Source: Echinicola marina
GTDB taxonomy: Bacteria > Bacteroidota > Bacteroidia > Cytophagales > Cyclobacteriaceae
DNA: 64,000 nucleotides
Assembly: GCF_020463795.1 (NCBI RefSeq)
Contig: NZ_CP080025.1
Location: 4,337,501-4,401,500, forward strand
Direction of reading: 5' to 3'
Made by a program: the position numbers and the translations under genes. Under the pieces are notes generated by a model. That model did not search any database. It saw only the letters and a program-made list of their open reading frames with translations, and was not told the origin of the DNA. Positions 43,471 to 52,845 of this stretch are shown in pieces. Position 1 is the stretch's first letter, and every line of letters starts with the position of its first letter.

Positions 43471-44124
43471 TTAACCATCACATAAATGCTCCAATTTCGC
43501 TTCTACCTCTTTTAACTTCATATTCAACTCAACTTTCTGGTTAAACTGCTTACACTTTGAAATGGCAGATTTCAGGCTTGAAATTTCCTTATTTAGCTTA
43601 TCGACTTCCTTATTCCGATCAATTAGCTCACTGATAGACTTTTCGTTTGCCTTAAAGTTTCCGGATAATTGATTGCAAAAATCCTGATATACAGCATCAA
43701 TGCTTTTCTTAAGGTTTAGGCTGAATTGATTTTCATTCGCGGTAAACCAATCAGATCTAAATGTCCAGTCGATAACCGAGTTATCATCATTTGTAGGATG
43801 GGGATGCTTTTTGGAAGTAGACAAGAAAACATTCCCATTATGAGAAACAATAAAGATAATGTGATAGGGTATGGACTTATCGATGAGGTCCAAAAGTGAT
43901 TTTGGGTCACCGCCTTCTTTGAGTTCTATCTTGAAAACCTGTATTTCCGATATTTCCTGACCTTTTAGGTTAATAGTTTCTTCTGACAATTTATTGGTCC
44001 AGGTGATGCGCAAAATCAAGCTTGAAAACAATGCCTTTTGTTTGGTATTGGTGTACTTATCAAAAGCATTTTTAGGGACAACCCTATTTATCACGGTCTG
44101 GCGAGGTAAGTTGAATAAATCCAT
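43471..44124 (-). CDS. DUF4391 protein linked to an SNF2 helicase
   Basis: The 217-residue protein starts MDLFNLPRQTVINRVVPKN. The middle contains IQVFKIELKEGGDP and IDKSIPYHIIFIVSHNGNVFLSTSKK, typical of DUF4391, and the end is a coiled coil rich in Lys, Ser and Glu. DUF4391 members usually follow a large SNF2-type helicase in restriction-like loci. Here the ATG overlaps the helicase stop codon by one base (TAATG), so the two are translated together and probably interact. Its activity is not known. Confidence 0.82.
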   Translation of the reverse strand: MDLFNLPRQTVINRVVPKNAFDKYTNTKQKALFSSLILRITWTNKLSEETINLKGQEISEIQVFKIELKEGGDPKSLLDLIDKSIPYHIIFIVSHNGNVFLSTSKKHPHPTNDDNSVIDWTFRSDWFTANENQFSLNLKKSIDAVYQDFCNQLSGNFKANEKSISELIDRNKEVDKLNKEISSLKSAISKCKQFNQKVELNMKLKEVEAKLEHLCDG

Positions 44125-45161
44125 TATCTCACAATTAAAAATGACACTAACTTAAAGTCTTCTATTCCTTTGAATTTCTCCTTTAAAGTAGTTGTTCCCC
44201 CTGATTTGAAAAGGCTCATGACTTCCTTTTCCTCTTCAGTATTCAGAATACTCCCAATGCTTTTTTTAAGCAAATCGGAATAAAAACCCATTTGATGGTA
44301 TTCATCCGTTTCCTCATTTAAGGCTTTGCAAAGATCTTCAAGTGGTTCGCTTTTCCCCTTACAAAGCATTCTAACTGCATCAAGAATCTTTTTTGATTCT
44401 ATATGGTTAAGGTTCAACTCTCCTGATTCCTTGATATAAACCAGGTAATAGGGATGCAGTCGGTTAAGTTTATTGATATTTACACTTGAATTGACATTTT
44501 TCAACACATAAATTACACCTTTTGATAAAATATCGGTGGCCCGGACCACTGCATGCAATCCCTCAGGAATATTGGTTAGTTCTCCATAGGTATTGATATA
44601 ATTGGATAAATCCACTCTGAAATCATTTAACCCTAGGTCAGTAATGCTTACACCTTCCCTTAGATCTTCCAGGTCAATCACTTCATCTTGCATTCTTTGG
44701 AGTTGGATCTTGCGATATTCCAGGTCTTTTTCATCGGTGTTAAGGATATTGTCATCACCTGTACTGGCCATATTACTGATCTGCATCCTGCTTTCTACCC
44801 GCTGTTTTAGGTTTATATAGGCATCCAGGGTGATATCCGGCCAAAAGTTGACAAGGGTAATGCTGTCATTCTTTGATCCAATTCTATCTATTCTACCAAA
44901 GCGTTGGATGATTCTCACCGGATTCCAATGGATATCATAATTGATTAAATAATCACAGTCTTGTAGGTTTTGTCCTTCGGAAATACAATCTGTCGCAATC
45001 AGTAAATCAATTGATTCAGGAATGTCTGCATACAGTTGAGCCTTACTTTTCGAAATAGGAGAAAAACAACTCAATAAATGGTTGAGTTCTGTAGGTATTT
45101 TCTTTTCATTGCTGATTTTCTTGGAGCCTGTAATGAGCGCTGTATTAATTATATTGGCTTT
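44124..45161 (-). CDS. SNF2 helicase, C-terminal part after a frameshift
   Basis: The frame is open from 45161 down to the stop at 44124. It contains NIINTALITGSKK, LLIATDCISEGQNLQDCD, and NYDIHWNPVRIIQRFGRIDRIGS, motifs V and VI of the SNF2/DEAD-type helicase core (quoted in parts). It is a direct continuation of the preceding 736-residue protein in another reading frame. The overlap (45145-45161) lets the two be joined by a single-base change. Alone it would start at a TTG near 45074. It would not make a working helicase without its N-terminal half. Confidence 0.75.
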   Translation of the reverse strand, partial: KANIINTALITGSKKISNEKKIPTELNHLLSCFSPISKSKAQLYADIPESIDLLIATDCISEGQNLQDCDYLINYDIHWNPVRIIQRFGRIDRIGSKNDSITLVNFWPDITLDAYINLKQRVESRMQISNMASTGDDNILNTDEKDLEYRKIQLQRMQDEVIDLEDLREGVSITDLGLNDFRVDLSNYINTYGELTNIPEGLHAVVRATDILSKGVIYVLKNVNSSVNINKLNRLHPYYLVYIKESGELNLNHIESKKILDAVRMLCKGKSEPLEDLCKALNEETDEYHQMGFYSDLLKKSIGSILNTEEEKEVMSLFKSGGTTTLKEKFKGIEDFKLVSFLIVR

Positions 45162-47355
45162 TTAAATAGCTCTGAATATTTTCATAGAGGTAATTGGCTG
45201 TGTCGGCAAAGGCCGTGAAAATAATGGCTTTTTGGTTTCCTGGATTAAATGGCTGTTTGATCTTCTTATCAAGCAACTCAATAAGCTGCTGAAGTTTAAA
45301 ATCATCTTTTCCCCGGATATCTACTATTTTGCTCCATATGCGATGAAGTAAAAACAAATCCTCATTTAGGTCCTCCTTCCACTTGCGGGTATCCATATCA
45401 GAAATATGGACTTTTATTTTCTTTCCAATCTTTCCCTCTTCATCTCCCCAGTCTGACTCCCAGTCAAAATTTTCATCATTAATTTTGGCTTGAATGCCCT
45501 GGTATTCACCATTAGAATCCTTCTCAATGGATTTTACTGCACGCTCTATTTGGGAAATAATACCCTCCAATGTCAACCTAAAGGAGTCCACAGAACTTTC
45601 CAGTCGCTTTAATAAGTTGATGCGCATCAAAATCCTTAAGCTGTTATCCCTATCGATTTGGGACAATTTACCACCGCCTGACCTTACATCCTTCTCAAAT
45701 ATCTCTCTATATAGCTGAAGTTTACTTGGAAGGATATAATTCAATGGGGTATATACTGACAGGTTCAGTAAAGTCAGCTCTTCTGCGATTTCTGCATAGG
45801 TGACCTGTCCATCTTTGGTAAGTGGGCATTGCATAGGAACTGGCTTATTCCTTTTAGGGAATTTACCTATTGCAGTGGTGTCATAGTAGGTAGTAATATG
45901 CTTTCTAGACCGGGCGATGGTTAGCGAGTCCAGGATTTCGAAAAAATCAAAATCAAGCATATCGAGCAGCTTTTCTGTGGTACGTTCAGAATTATCAAAT
46001 CTACTCCAAACATTAAATGCTTGCTGTGCCCTTCGGAAAATTTGCTCTATTCCACTACTAGTATCTAACTTACTATCGATTTTAAAAGCTTCTCCCTCAT
46101 AAGCTAATGCCAATTGGTTTTTAAGGTCATTGAATCGATTATTAACGGGAGTTGCGGAAAGCATCAGTACTTTTGTCTCTATACCTTCTTTGACAATCTT
46201 CCTTAGCAGTTTCTGATACCTGTTTTCTCGATCAGAATAAGCATTATTATTCCTGAAATTATGGGATTCGTCAATCACTACAAGCCCATAATTTCCCCAG
46301 TTCACATTTTCCAACCGTCTTCCATTACTCTCACCTTTGTCACGGGAAAGATCCGTATGAAATAATACATCATATCGGAATCGATCAGATTGCAGGATAT
46401 TGTTCTTATCATTGTTACGGTAAGTGTTCCAGTTGGCTTCCAGTTTTTTGGGGCAAAGCACCAATACATCCTTATTCCGCATTTCGTAGTACTTGATTAC
46501 GCCCAGTGCTGAAAATGTTTTCCCTAAACCAACACTGTCAGCAAGGATGCAACCATTGTACTTTTCAAGTTTATTAATGGCGCCAATTACCGCATCCCTC
46601 TGAAAATTATAAAGTTTACTCCATACCAAGGTGTTTTTAAAACCTATTTGATCATTGGGGAGGTTATCCAGGGATAAGTCATCTAAAAAGTCATTGAATA
46701 TATTATAGAGCGTGATGAAATAGATGAATTCTGGGCTGTTCTCTTGATAAGCAGAAGCAAAATAATCCTGAACGCTTTGGGTAACCTCCTTCAGATCTTC
46801 CTCATTCTCCCAGATTTGATTAAACCATTCCAAATATGCATTACTATTGGGATAATCAGATTTCTGGATGAGTGTGGGGAAACCCTTTTTAGGGGTAATA
46901 CCTAAATCAGAGGTGGTAAAGCTGTTGACATTGGAATAGGCAAATGCGGATTGATTATTATTATCCACATGGATCATCCCATTCAGCGCTTGGTGATGGT
47001 GCTTATTGGATTTGAAAGTCACCTTTTCCTTTACCCATTTGGAGCATTCCTTGGCGATGGCACGTTGATTCAATTGATTCTTTAAACGAAGTTCAAAATC
47101 ACCACCACAGAGCTCCGCTTCTTTGTATAAGTGGGGAATAAAAAACTTGGGCACCTCTTTTTTAAAATTCTCCTCAATAAAAGTAGGGGAGGTAAAGACA
47201 AACCGAAGTTCTTCAATATGCTTCAGCTCCTTTTTTAAAGCCTCAAAAGCATAAATGGAGAATGAAGAAGCGGCTATGCTTAGTTTAGCACTTTTACCAA
47301 TGCTCTCTTTTAGGTCGTCCCCTAGGCGCTGGTTTATATTGTCAATTAGATGCAT
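45145..47355 (-). CDS. SNF2 helicase with PLD-like N-terminus, broken by a frameshift
   Basis: The 736-residue frame has an N-terminal phospholipase-D-like region without a clear HKD (about 1-200). SNF2 motifs follow: Walker A LADSVGLGKTFSALGV (near 275), DESHNF (near 358), and MLSATPVNNRF. It ends after FADTANYLYENIQSYL at 45145, where the C-terminal helicase motifs are expected in a different frame. The single break may be a true pseudogene mutation, a sequencing error, or programmed frameshifting. It lies 6 nt after RloC, so the whole operon is co-transcribed. Its partners are DUF4391 and the Mod/Res proteins. Confidence 0.85.
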   Translation of the reverse strand: MHLIDNINQRLGDDLKESIGKSAKLSIAASSFSIYAFEALKKELKHIEELRFVFTSPTFIEENFKKEVPKFFIPHLYKEAELCGGDFELRLKNQLNQRAIAKECSKWVKEKVTFKSNKHHHQALNGMIHVDNNNQSAFAYSNVNSFTTSDLGITPKKGFPTLIQKSDYPNSNAYLEWFNQIWENEEDLKEVTQSVQDYFASAYQENSPEFIYFITLYNIFNDFLDDLSLDNLPNDQIGFKNTLVWSKLYNFQRDAVIGAINKLEKYNGCILADSVGLGKTFSALGVIKYYEMRNKDVLVLCPKKLEANWNTYRNNDKNNILQSDRFRYDVLFHTDLSRDKGESNGRRLENVNWGNYGLVVIDESHNFRNNNAYSDRENRYQKLLRKIVKEGIETKVLMLSATPVNNRFNDLKNQLALAYEGEAFKIDSKLDTSSGIEQIFRRAQQAFNVWSRFDNSERTTEKLLDMLDFDFFEILDSLTIARSRKHITTYYDTTAIGKFPKRNKPVPMQCPLTKDGQVTYAEIAEELTLLNLSVYTPLNYILPSKLQLYREIFEKDVRSGGGKLSQIDRDNSLRILMRINLLKRLESSVDSFRLTLEGIISQIERAVKSIEKDSNGEYQGIQAKINDENFDWESDWGDEEGKIGKKIKVHISDMDTRKWKEDLNEDLFLLHRIWSKIVDIRGKDDFKLQQLIELLDKKIKQPFNPGNQKAIIFTAFADTANYLYENIQSYLKSQYN

Positions 47356-47361
47356 AGATAA

Positions 47362-49626
47362 TCAATCCTCAATTTTATCCTCATAGCTACATATTCTAAG
47401 CATACTTTTGTAATGATCCTCATCCACTTTTTTTATCAACCGCAATACATCATGGACAACATTTTTTCCTTCCTCCATCAATGGCTCTACAGTATTATCT
47501 AGAGATTCAATTCGGTCAAGATGAGAATATTTATGCACGAAATAATAAATTCTTTCTTTTTTCTCAGGTGGCAGACCTTTCTTTTCGCCCAATTGCAATG
47601 CCCCATTAAATCCAGAGTTGTCTGGACATTTAAAACTGGTAAATGCCTCCAAAAGTCGTCTGATTGAGTTCGCTATTGTAAAGCAAAGAGATTCGTCAAT
47701 ATTATCCATATCTTGAAAATCTAAGACAGTCTTAAACACATGTTGGTATTCTGAGTGAAAACTCACTAAAGACTTATTAGCATCCGCAATTACCCCTTGC
47801 TTTATTAAATATACATTTGAAACTGATTTTTCCTTGCTGTTTTTTCTATGCATCCAGTCTCGAACCTGTTTGAAAAACCAAAAATTATGGGTTAGCACGA
47901 AAAGTTGCTTTGATTTTTCGGTAGTTTTCTTAATTAAACTGGACGCATTGAATAGATGATTGCTATCGAAACTAGATATAGGATCGTCCAAAATTATGAT
48001 TTGATCAGCCAATTTCGCGTCATTTTCCTGGATTTTAGAGAAAAAATAGATCAGGGAGATGGCTGTTTTTTCTCCCTCGCTCAAATTCCTAGCAACGATA
48101 CCGCCCCTCTTTAATTGGTATCCCCCTTCTTCCTGCCTTTCAAGTACTATATTATTCCTCCCTAAAAATTTGTGGATACTATTGTTGATTTCTTCAATGG
48201 CTAAAGTGTCACTTTTTAGGCTATTTTCTAGTTCTGATATCCGATCCGCTAACAATGAAGATTTTTCCTTTTCTGAACCTAATTGGCCGCCTAAAGTTTC
48301 TTTCTTTTCCTCTATATCTCTGAGACCATCAGTTATTGCTCTTTGGCTTATGAAATGATACTCGATCTTCTTTTTCGCATTTTCAGCCTTTTGCTGATGA
48401 GATCTAGTAATCTCATTGTGCTCCTTTATGACTTTAATAAGATCAGCCAATGTATTATTGAATTTAGAAAATTCTAATAGATCTGAATTTTCCTCATCAA
48501 ACGTTCTAAAGGGATCACTTTTTTTGGCAGACAAAGAATCAATCCAATTCCTAAGGATTCCATTGGCATCTAAAAGAGATTTGTTTGTTTCTCCCATTAT
48601 GAGAATATACTTGGCTTTTAAACTTTCATAAAGCAAATAACTTTGATCTGTTATTTCTAGTCTGATACCTTTTTCTAGCTTTTCAACCATTTGAGTAATC
48701 TGATCCTTTAGATCGGTATATTCTTTACTGAAATGTTTTTCTAAATCTTCAATCCTGCTCTTTGGAAGTGCTTGGCCACAAAATTCACAATTACTACTTT
48801 CATATTTATTATATAAAACAAGACCATCCTCAACCCATTTTCCTATTTCAGGATTATCTTTAAGTCTCTCAATGACTCTAGAGGTAATATTAGTAGTCAG
48901 TAGCTTGTTTACCTCTTTTTGAACTTGAGTCAGCTTCTCAACCTCTATTTTTGTTGGAATTTGTGTTTCCGATATTTCATCTTTCTTACTGTTAAGGAGA
49001 GTATAGTTTTTTTCTTGGGACAAATCTGCCTCTGATAGCTCATAGTCTTGTAGTTTTCTTCCCTCTCTTTTTAAATCATTCCAGATTTTTTCCGAAGTGT
49101 TTTTATTGTAGGTAACATTAGCGTAGACCGTTCCCAGAAAGAAGTCTTTAATTGATTTTCCGGCAGCTTTATGAAAATCCTCTATCTTTCTTTTAAGACC
49201 AACAAATTCTTTATCTATTTTTTCGATATCACCCTGTTTCGACTTAAGCTCACTTTTTTTTCCATCCAGCTCCTTCTTTTCATCGACTTTTTCTTTACTT
49301 ATAAAAATGATAGGCTTTGTTTTGGCATCGAATAAATTCAAATTGTCCGACACAAAATCTTGATTGAAAACCCTAATATCCAAGGTATGATCAATTTTTT
49401 TTGATTCGATCTTCCCTTCAGTGAGATTAATAGTGAACTCAGCAGAATCAAATTCAGCATGCATTGTCTTAATTTCCATGCACCTCAGCAATCTACTAAG
49501 AGTGGTTTTACCGCTTCCATTCCATCCATAAATAAGATTATACTTATTGAATGGCTCTATTTTTTGCCCGGCTTGCAAATTATCCAAGATACCGAATCCA
49601 TTGATTTTGGTGATTTGTTGAATCAT
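47362..49626 (-). CDS. rloC: RloC/PrrC-like AAA ATPase with zinc hook, candidate anticodon nuclease
   Basis: The 754-residue protein has an N-terminal Walker A GWNGSGKTT (residues 34-42), then long coiled coils broken by C280-E-F-C283-G, a Rad50-like zinc-hook motif. After this come the ABC signature LSEGEKTAIS and Walker B IIILDDPISSFDSNH. The C-terminus holds R656-R-L-L-E660 with His698 or His702 about 40 residues later (FVHKYSHLD), the same Arg-x3-Glu...His arrangement as the PrrC/RloC tRNA anticodon nuclease. RloC enzymes cut tRNA when DNA is damaged or a restriction system is inhibited. It sits between Res and the helicase in the operon, 6-21 nt from each neighbour. The active-site assignment is inferred. 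Confidence 0.78.
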   Translation of the reverse strand: MIQQITKINGFGILDNLQAGQKIEPFNKYNLIYGWNGSGKTTLSRLLRCMEIKTMHAEFDSAEFTINLTEGKIESKKIDHTLDIRVFNQDFVSDNLNLFDAKTKPIIFISKEKVDEKKELDGKKSELKSKQGDIEKIDKEFVGLKRKIEDFHKAAGKSIKDFFLGTVYANVTYNKNTSEKIWNDLKREGRKLQDYELSEADLSQEKNYTLLNSKKDEISETQIPTKIEVEKLTQVQKEVNKLLTTNITSRVIERLKDNPEIGKWVEDGLVLYNKYESSNCEFCGQALPKSRIEDLEKHFSKEYTDLKDQITQMVEKLEKGIRLEITDQSYLLYESLKAKYILIMGETNKSLLDANGILRNWIDSLSAKKSDPFRTFDEENSDLLEFSKFNNTLADLIKVIKEHNEITRSHQQKAENAKKKIEYHFISQRAITDGLRDIEEKKETLGGQLGSEKEKSSLLADRISELENSLKSDTLAIEEINNSIHKFLGRNNIVLERQEEGGYQLKRGGIVARNLSEGEKTAISLIYFFSKIQENDAKLADQIIILDDPISSFDSNHLFNASSLIKKTTEKSKQLFVLTHNFWFFKQVRDWMHRKNSKEKSVSNVYLIKQGVIADANKSLVSFHSEYQHVFKTVLDFQDMDNIDESLCFTIANSIRRLLEAFTSFKCPDNSGFNGALQLGEKKGLPPEKKERIYYFVHKYSHLDRIESLDNTVEPLMEEGKNVVHDVLRLIKKVDEDHYKSMLRICSYEDKIED

Positions 49627-49647
49627 GGCTGAAAGTCAATTTTAGAG

Positions 49648-52600
49648 TTATTTCATTTGAACAATATCCATCAGCTTTTCATAGCTGCTTATTTTTGAAA
49701 ATTTCACCACTCCGCCTCCGATGGTATCAAAGTGTTTTTCGGCACAGTGGATTTTTAATTTCTCTATTTCCCGTAAATCCATATCAGAATCAGACCCTTT
49801 GGTTTCTGCCACAAAATAGATGTGTCGTACTTTGTCCTTGTCCAATACAATGGCCCAATCAGGACTGTATTTGGCGACAGGGGTGGAGACATAAAAACTC
49901 TTGGGAAGCTTTGCATATACCACCACCTCGGTACTGTTTTCCAGTGCTTTGGCAAAATCAGCCTCAATCTTGGAATCAGAGGTCAAATAGTCATATATGT
50001 GCTTTTTCAACAGGTCCGACTGGCGGAGTGCATGCTTGTCATTGGTAAAGACCGTTTTGGCATCATGACGGCCATCGACCTTATGATAGACAATATTATT
50101 GATGATCAAGCTGGCCTTTACCTCATTGATTAACTTGCTGGACCTGGCGATAAACTCTTCCGGGTTTTTACGGATCAGTAAAAATTTCTCCTCATGAATG
50201 GCTTTAAGAATGGCCACAATGGTTCTTCTGGTCAGATGGGTCAAGGCCTCAATTTCTCCAATAACATCATAAACCGTATTGGCATACAGGTCATTTTTGA
50301 GCTTTAGGGATTCCCTTTTGGATTCTTTCACCAAGCTGCCTTGTTCCATTTCTGCCTTTGTGCCTTCCTGAAGCTCTCCGGTTTTTACTTCATATATACG
50401 GTCACTAATATGGAGCTGGGCATTGATCCGGTTTTTGCTGTCCCTGATAAGTTTTTCGGTATCGAAGTTGACTTCGTACACGGTTTTCAGATTGATTTTA
50501 TCCCATAACTCCTGGAATTCCTTTTTTGCAAAATTGGCATTGGTATCCAAAATAATGGTTTGTCTTTCATCTTCAGGCTTAAAGGCTTCCCCGGTATATA
50601 CTGATTTGAGTAATTTCCCAATTGACTCCCGATAAGGTTCAAGGGTATAGGGAAGAGGCATTTTGTTTTGCTCAATCAATTCCCTTCCTTCAGGAGTGAT
50701 CCTATCCTCTTCGTCAATAACATCATTTTTGTACAAGAGCTTGTTCAATTTCTTTGCATCCTCCTCCGTTAGACGATGCGTTTCATCTTGTTCATTACTG
50801 ACTACTTTTCCCACAAAATACTCCACTTCGGCTCTTTGTGGACGGTCTCTGAGTGTAGCAGCTATTTCGGTTTGAAGCCCTTTGGCAAACGCCTCATAGC
50901 TTTCTGATGCAATAACGGTCAGCTTATTGATTTCATGGATTTGTTCGCCCACCAAATCAAAGTCCTGCCTTACACCCCGTTTGTCCACACACAGACGCAT
51001 ACCACGGCCTACTTCCTGCCTTCTTCTGGTCTGGCTTCCACTATCCGCATTTTTGAGGGCACAGATTTGGAATACATTGGGATTGTCCCAACCTTCTTTC
51101 AGGGCAGAGTGTGAAAAGATAAAGCGCACTGGCTCTTCAAAGCTCATTAGCTTCTCCTTGTCCTTCATGATCAGGTCATAGGCAGAAGTATCATCTGATT
51201 CCTCGCTCCCCCGTTTTACTTTAGGATCGATGGATTTACCTTTTTTGTCAATGGAAAAATAGCCATCATGTACTTTTCCGGCATCATCCCTGGATAGGTA
51301 ACTTGAATAGGTCGTTGGTAAACCTACTTGTTCGGTAGGCAGGTAAGCTCTATGGACCTTTCCTGGATCAGTTTCCACCAGATAGTCATTATATTCAGCT
51401 TTAAAGATATCCAAGAACTCACTTCGGACATTATTATATTCTTCCTCAAAAATCTGAGCATACTCACCCAATAATTTCTCTCCTGATTCATCATACATAC
51501 GGTATTTATCAACGGAGTCTATAAAGAAGAGGCTGAGGACTTTTATCCCTTGGCCAAACAGTTGTTTTTCTTTTTGCAAGTGGGACATGATGGTTTCCCT
51601 GATCTGCACCCTACGGAATGAATGTTCGTCCTTATCATTGAGTATATCCCCTGGAAAAATGTCCTGTCCATTAATGACTACCTTATTTAGGTATCCGTTG
51701 ATTTCGGAAATTGTATGGTTTTTATAGGCCGGTAGATTTCCAGACAATTCATACAGATTAGCACCTTCAGGAAGCTTTTGCCTTACTTTTTTGATACTTT
51801 CTCCAACTCTCTTTTCAAATTCCAATACGGCAAAAGGCGGCTTGGTGGTACTCAAGCTGATATGCTCAAGGTACAAGTACCCTGTAGTACCTGTTGAGCC
51901 TTTCAGGTTGATGCCTTTGACCTGAATTTTCTTGACCAAATGCTGGTTATAGGCATCCAGTGCATCTAATCGATAAATCTTATTGTATTCTTCACCTTTG
52001 GCGTGAGTGGCAGAATACCTTAAGGTAAATAAGGGGTTAAATCCTTGCATACTATCTAAGGTTTTAGACCCTTGTTTACCAACGGATTGTGGTTCATCGA
52101 TGATCAAAATAGGATTGGTCTGGGAGATGATATCAATAGGCCTCCTTGTTCCAAATTGATCCAATTCCCGATAGATACGGTTGCCCACATTATCCTTTAA
52201 TTCTCCTGTCTTTTTGTCGTATTGAGCAGAAGAAAAAGCCTGTGTATTGATAATCATCACACTGATCCTGCTGTCCGAGGCAAAGTTTTCTATATCCTGG
52301 GGACGACCGGAATTGTAAATAAAAGGGTTGATCTTATGCCCATACAATTCCTGAAAGTGATCCTGAGTTACCTCAAAAGATTTAAACACACCTTCACGAA
52401 TGGCAATACTGGGGACAATAACGATGAACTTGCTCCAACCATAATGCTTATGCAATTCATACATGGTACGGATATAGGTATAGGTCTTACCCGTACCGGT
52501 TTCCATTTCAATGGTCAGGTTATAGCCCAGCTTTGTTCCTTTTGGCCTTTCTATCTGTTGACTCTCGTTCAAGTCGTTCAGTTTTTGAACCTGTTGGATA

Positions 52601-52845
52601 TTTTTCAACACCTGTGGTTCCAATAACTGTATAGGACTATTACGATAGCCTATTTCTTCCAGTACCTCTGATTCGAACACTGATGCTTGAATACTTCCAC
52701 TGGCTGCTTGCTTGGCCTTTTTGATCAGGTTTTTGCTGCGCTCTAAGGTGAAACGATTGGTTTTTATGGGTTGGCCATTAAAACAATCCACCACGGCTTT
52801 AACCGCCTGAATCTGAAAATCTTGTTCTTTAAATTGGAGTTTCAT
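49648..52845 (-). CDS. res: Type III restriction endonuclease subunit (Res), helicase-nuclease
   Basis: The 1065-residue protein has an SF2 helicase core with Walker A METGTGKTYTY (near 118), a DEPQ box in IIDEPQSVG (near 248), FSHSALKEGWDNPN and QTRRRQEVGRGMRLC motifs, and a C-terminal PD-(D/E)xK nuclease, with SPDWAIVL followed by FVAETKG near residue 1012. This is the domain order of type III Res subunits, which translocate on DNA and cut at a distance. It overlaps the upstream AlbA_2 gene by 4 nt (ATGA). It should act with Mod to restrict unmodified phage DNA. Confidence 0.92.
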   Translation of the reverse strand: MKLQFKEQDFQIQAVKAVVDCFNGQPIKTNRFTLERSKNLIKKAKQAASGSIQASVFESEVLEEIGYRNSPIQLLEPQVLKNIQQVQKLNDLNESQQIERPKGTKLGYNLTIEMETGTGKTYTYIRTMYELHKHYGWSKFIVIVPSIAIREGVFKSFEVTQDHFQELYGHKINPFIYNSGRPQDIENFASDSRISVMIINTQAFSSAQYDKKTGELKDNVGNRIYRELDQFGTRRPIDIISQTNPILIIDEPQSVGKQGSKTLDSMQGFNPLFTLRYSATHAKGEEYNKIYRLDALDAYNQHLVKKIQVKGINLKGSTGTTGYLYLEHISLSTTKPPFAVLEFEKRVGESIKKVRQKLPEGANLYELSGNLPAYKNHTISEINGYLNKVVINGQDIFPGDILNDKDEHSFRRVQIRETIMSHLQKEKQLFGQGIKVLSLFFIDSVDKYRMYDESGEKLLGEYAQIFEEEYNNVRSEFLDIFKAEYNDYLVETDPGKVHRAYLPTEQVGLPTTYSSYLSRDDAGKVHDGYFSIDKKGKSIDPKVKRGSEESDDTSAYDLIMKDKEKLMSFEEPVRFIFSHSALKEGWDNPNVFQICALKNADSGSQTRRRQEVGRGMRLCVDKRGVRQDFDLVGEQIHEINKLTVIASESYEAFAKGLQTEIAATLRDRPQRAEVEYFVGKVVSNEQDETHRLTEEDAKKLNKLLYKNDVIDEEDRITPEGRELIEQNKMPLPYTLEPYRESIGKLLKSVYTGEAFKPEDERQTIILDTNANFAKKEFQELWDKINLKTVYEVNFDTEKLIRDSKNRINAQLHISDRIYEVKTGELQEGTKAEMEQGSLVKESKRESLKLKNDLYANTVYDVIGEIEALTHLTRRTIVAILKAIHEEKFLLIRKNPEEFIARSSKLINEVKASLIINNIVYHKVDGRHDAKTVFTNDKHALRQSDLLKKHIYDYLTSDSKIEADFAKALENSTEVVVYAKLPKSFYVSTPVAKYSPDWAIVLDKDKVRHIYFVAETKGSDSDMDLREIEKLKIHCAEKHFDTIGGGVVKFSKISSYEKLMDIVQMK

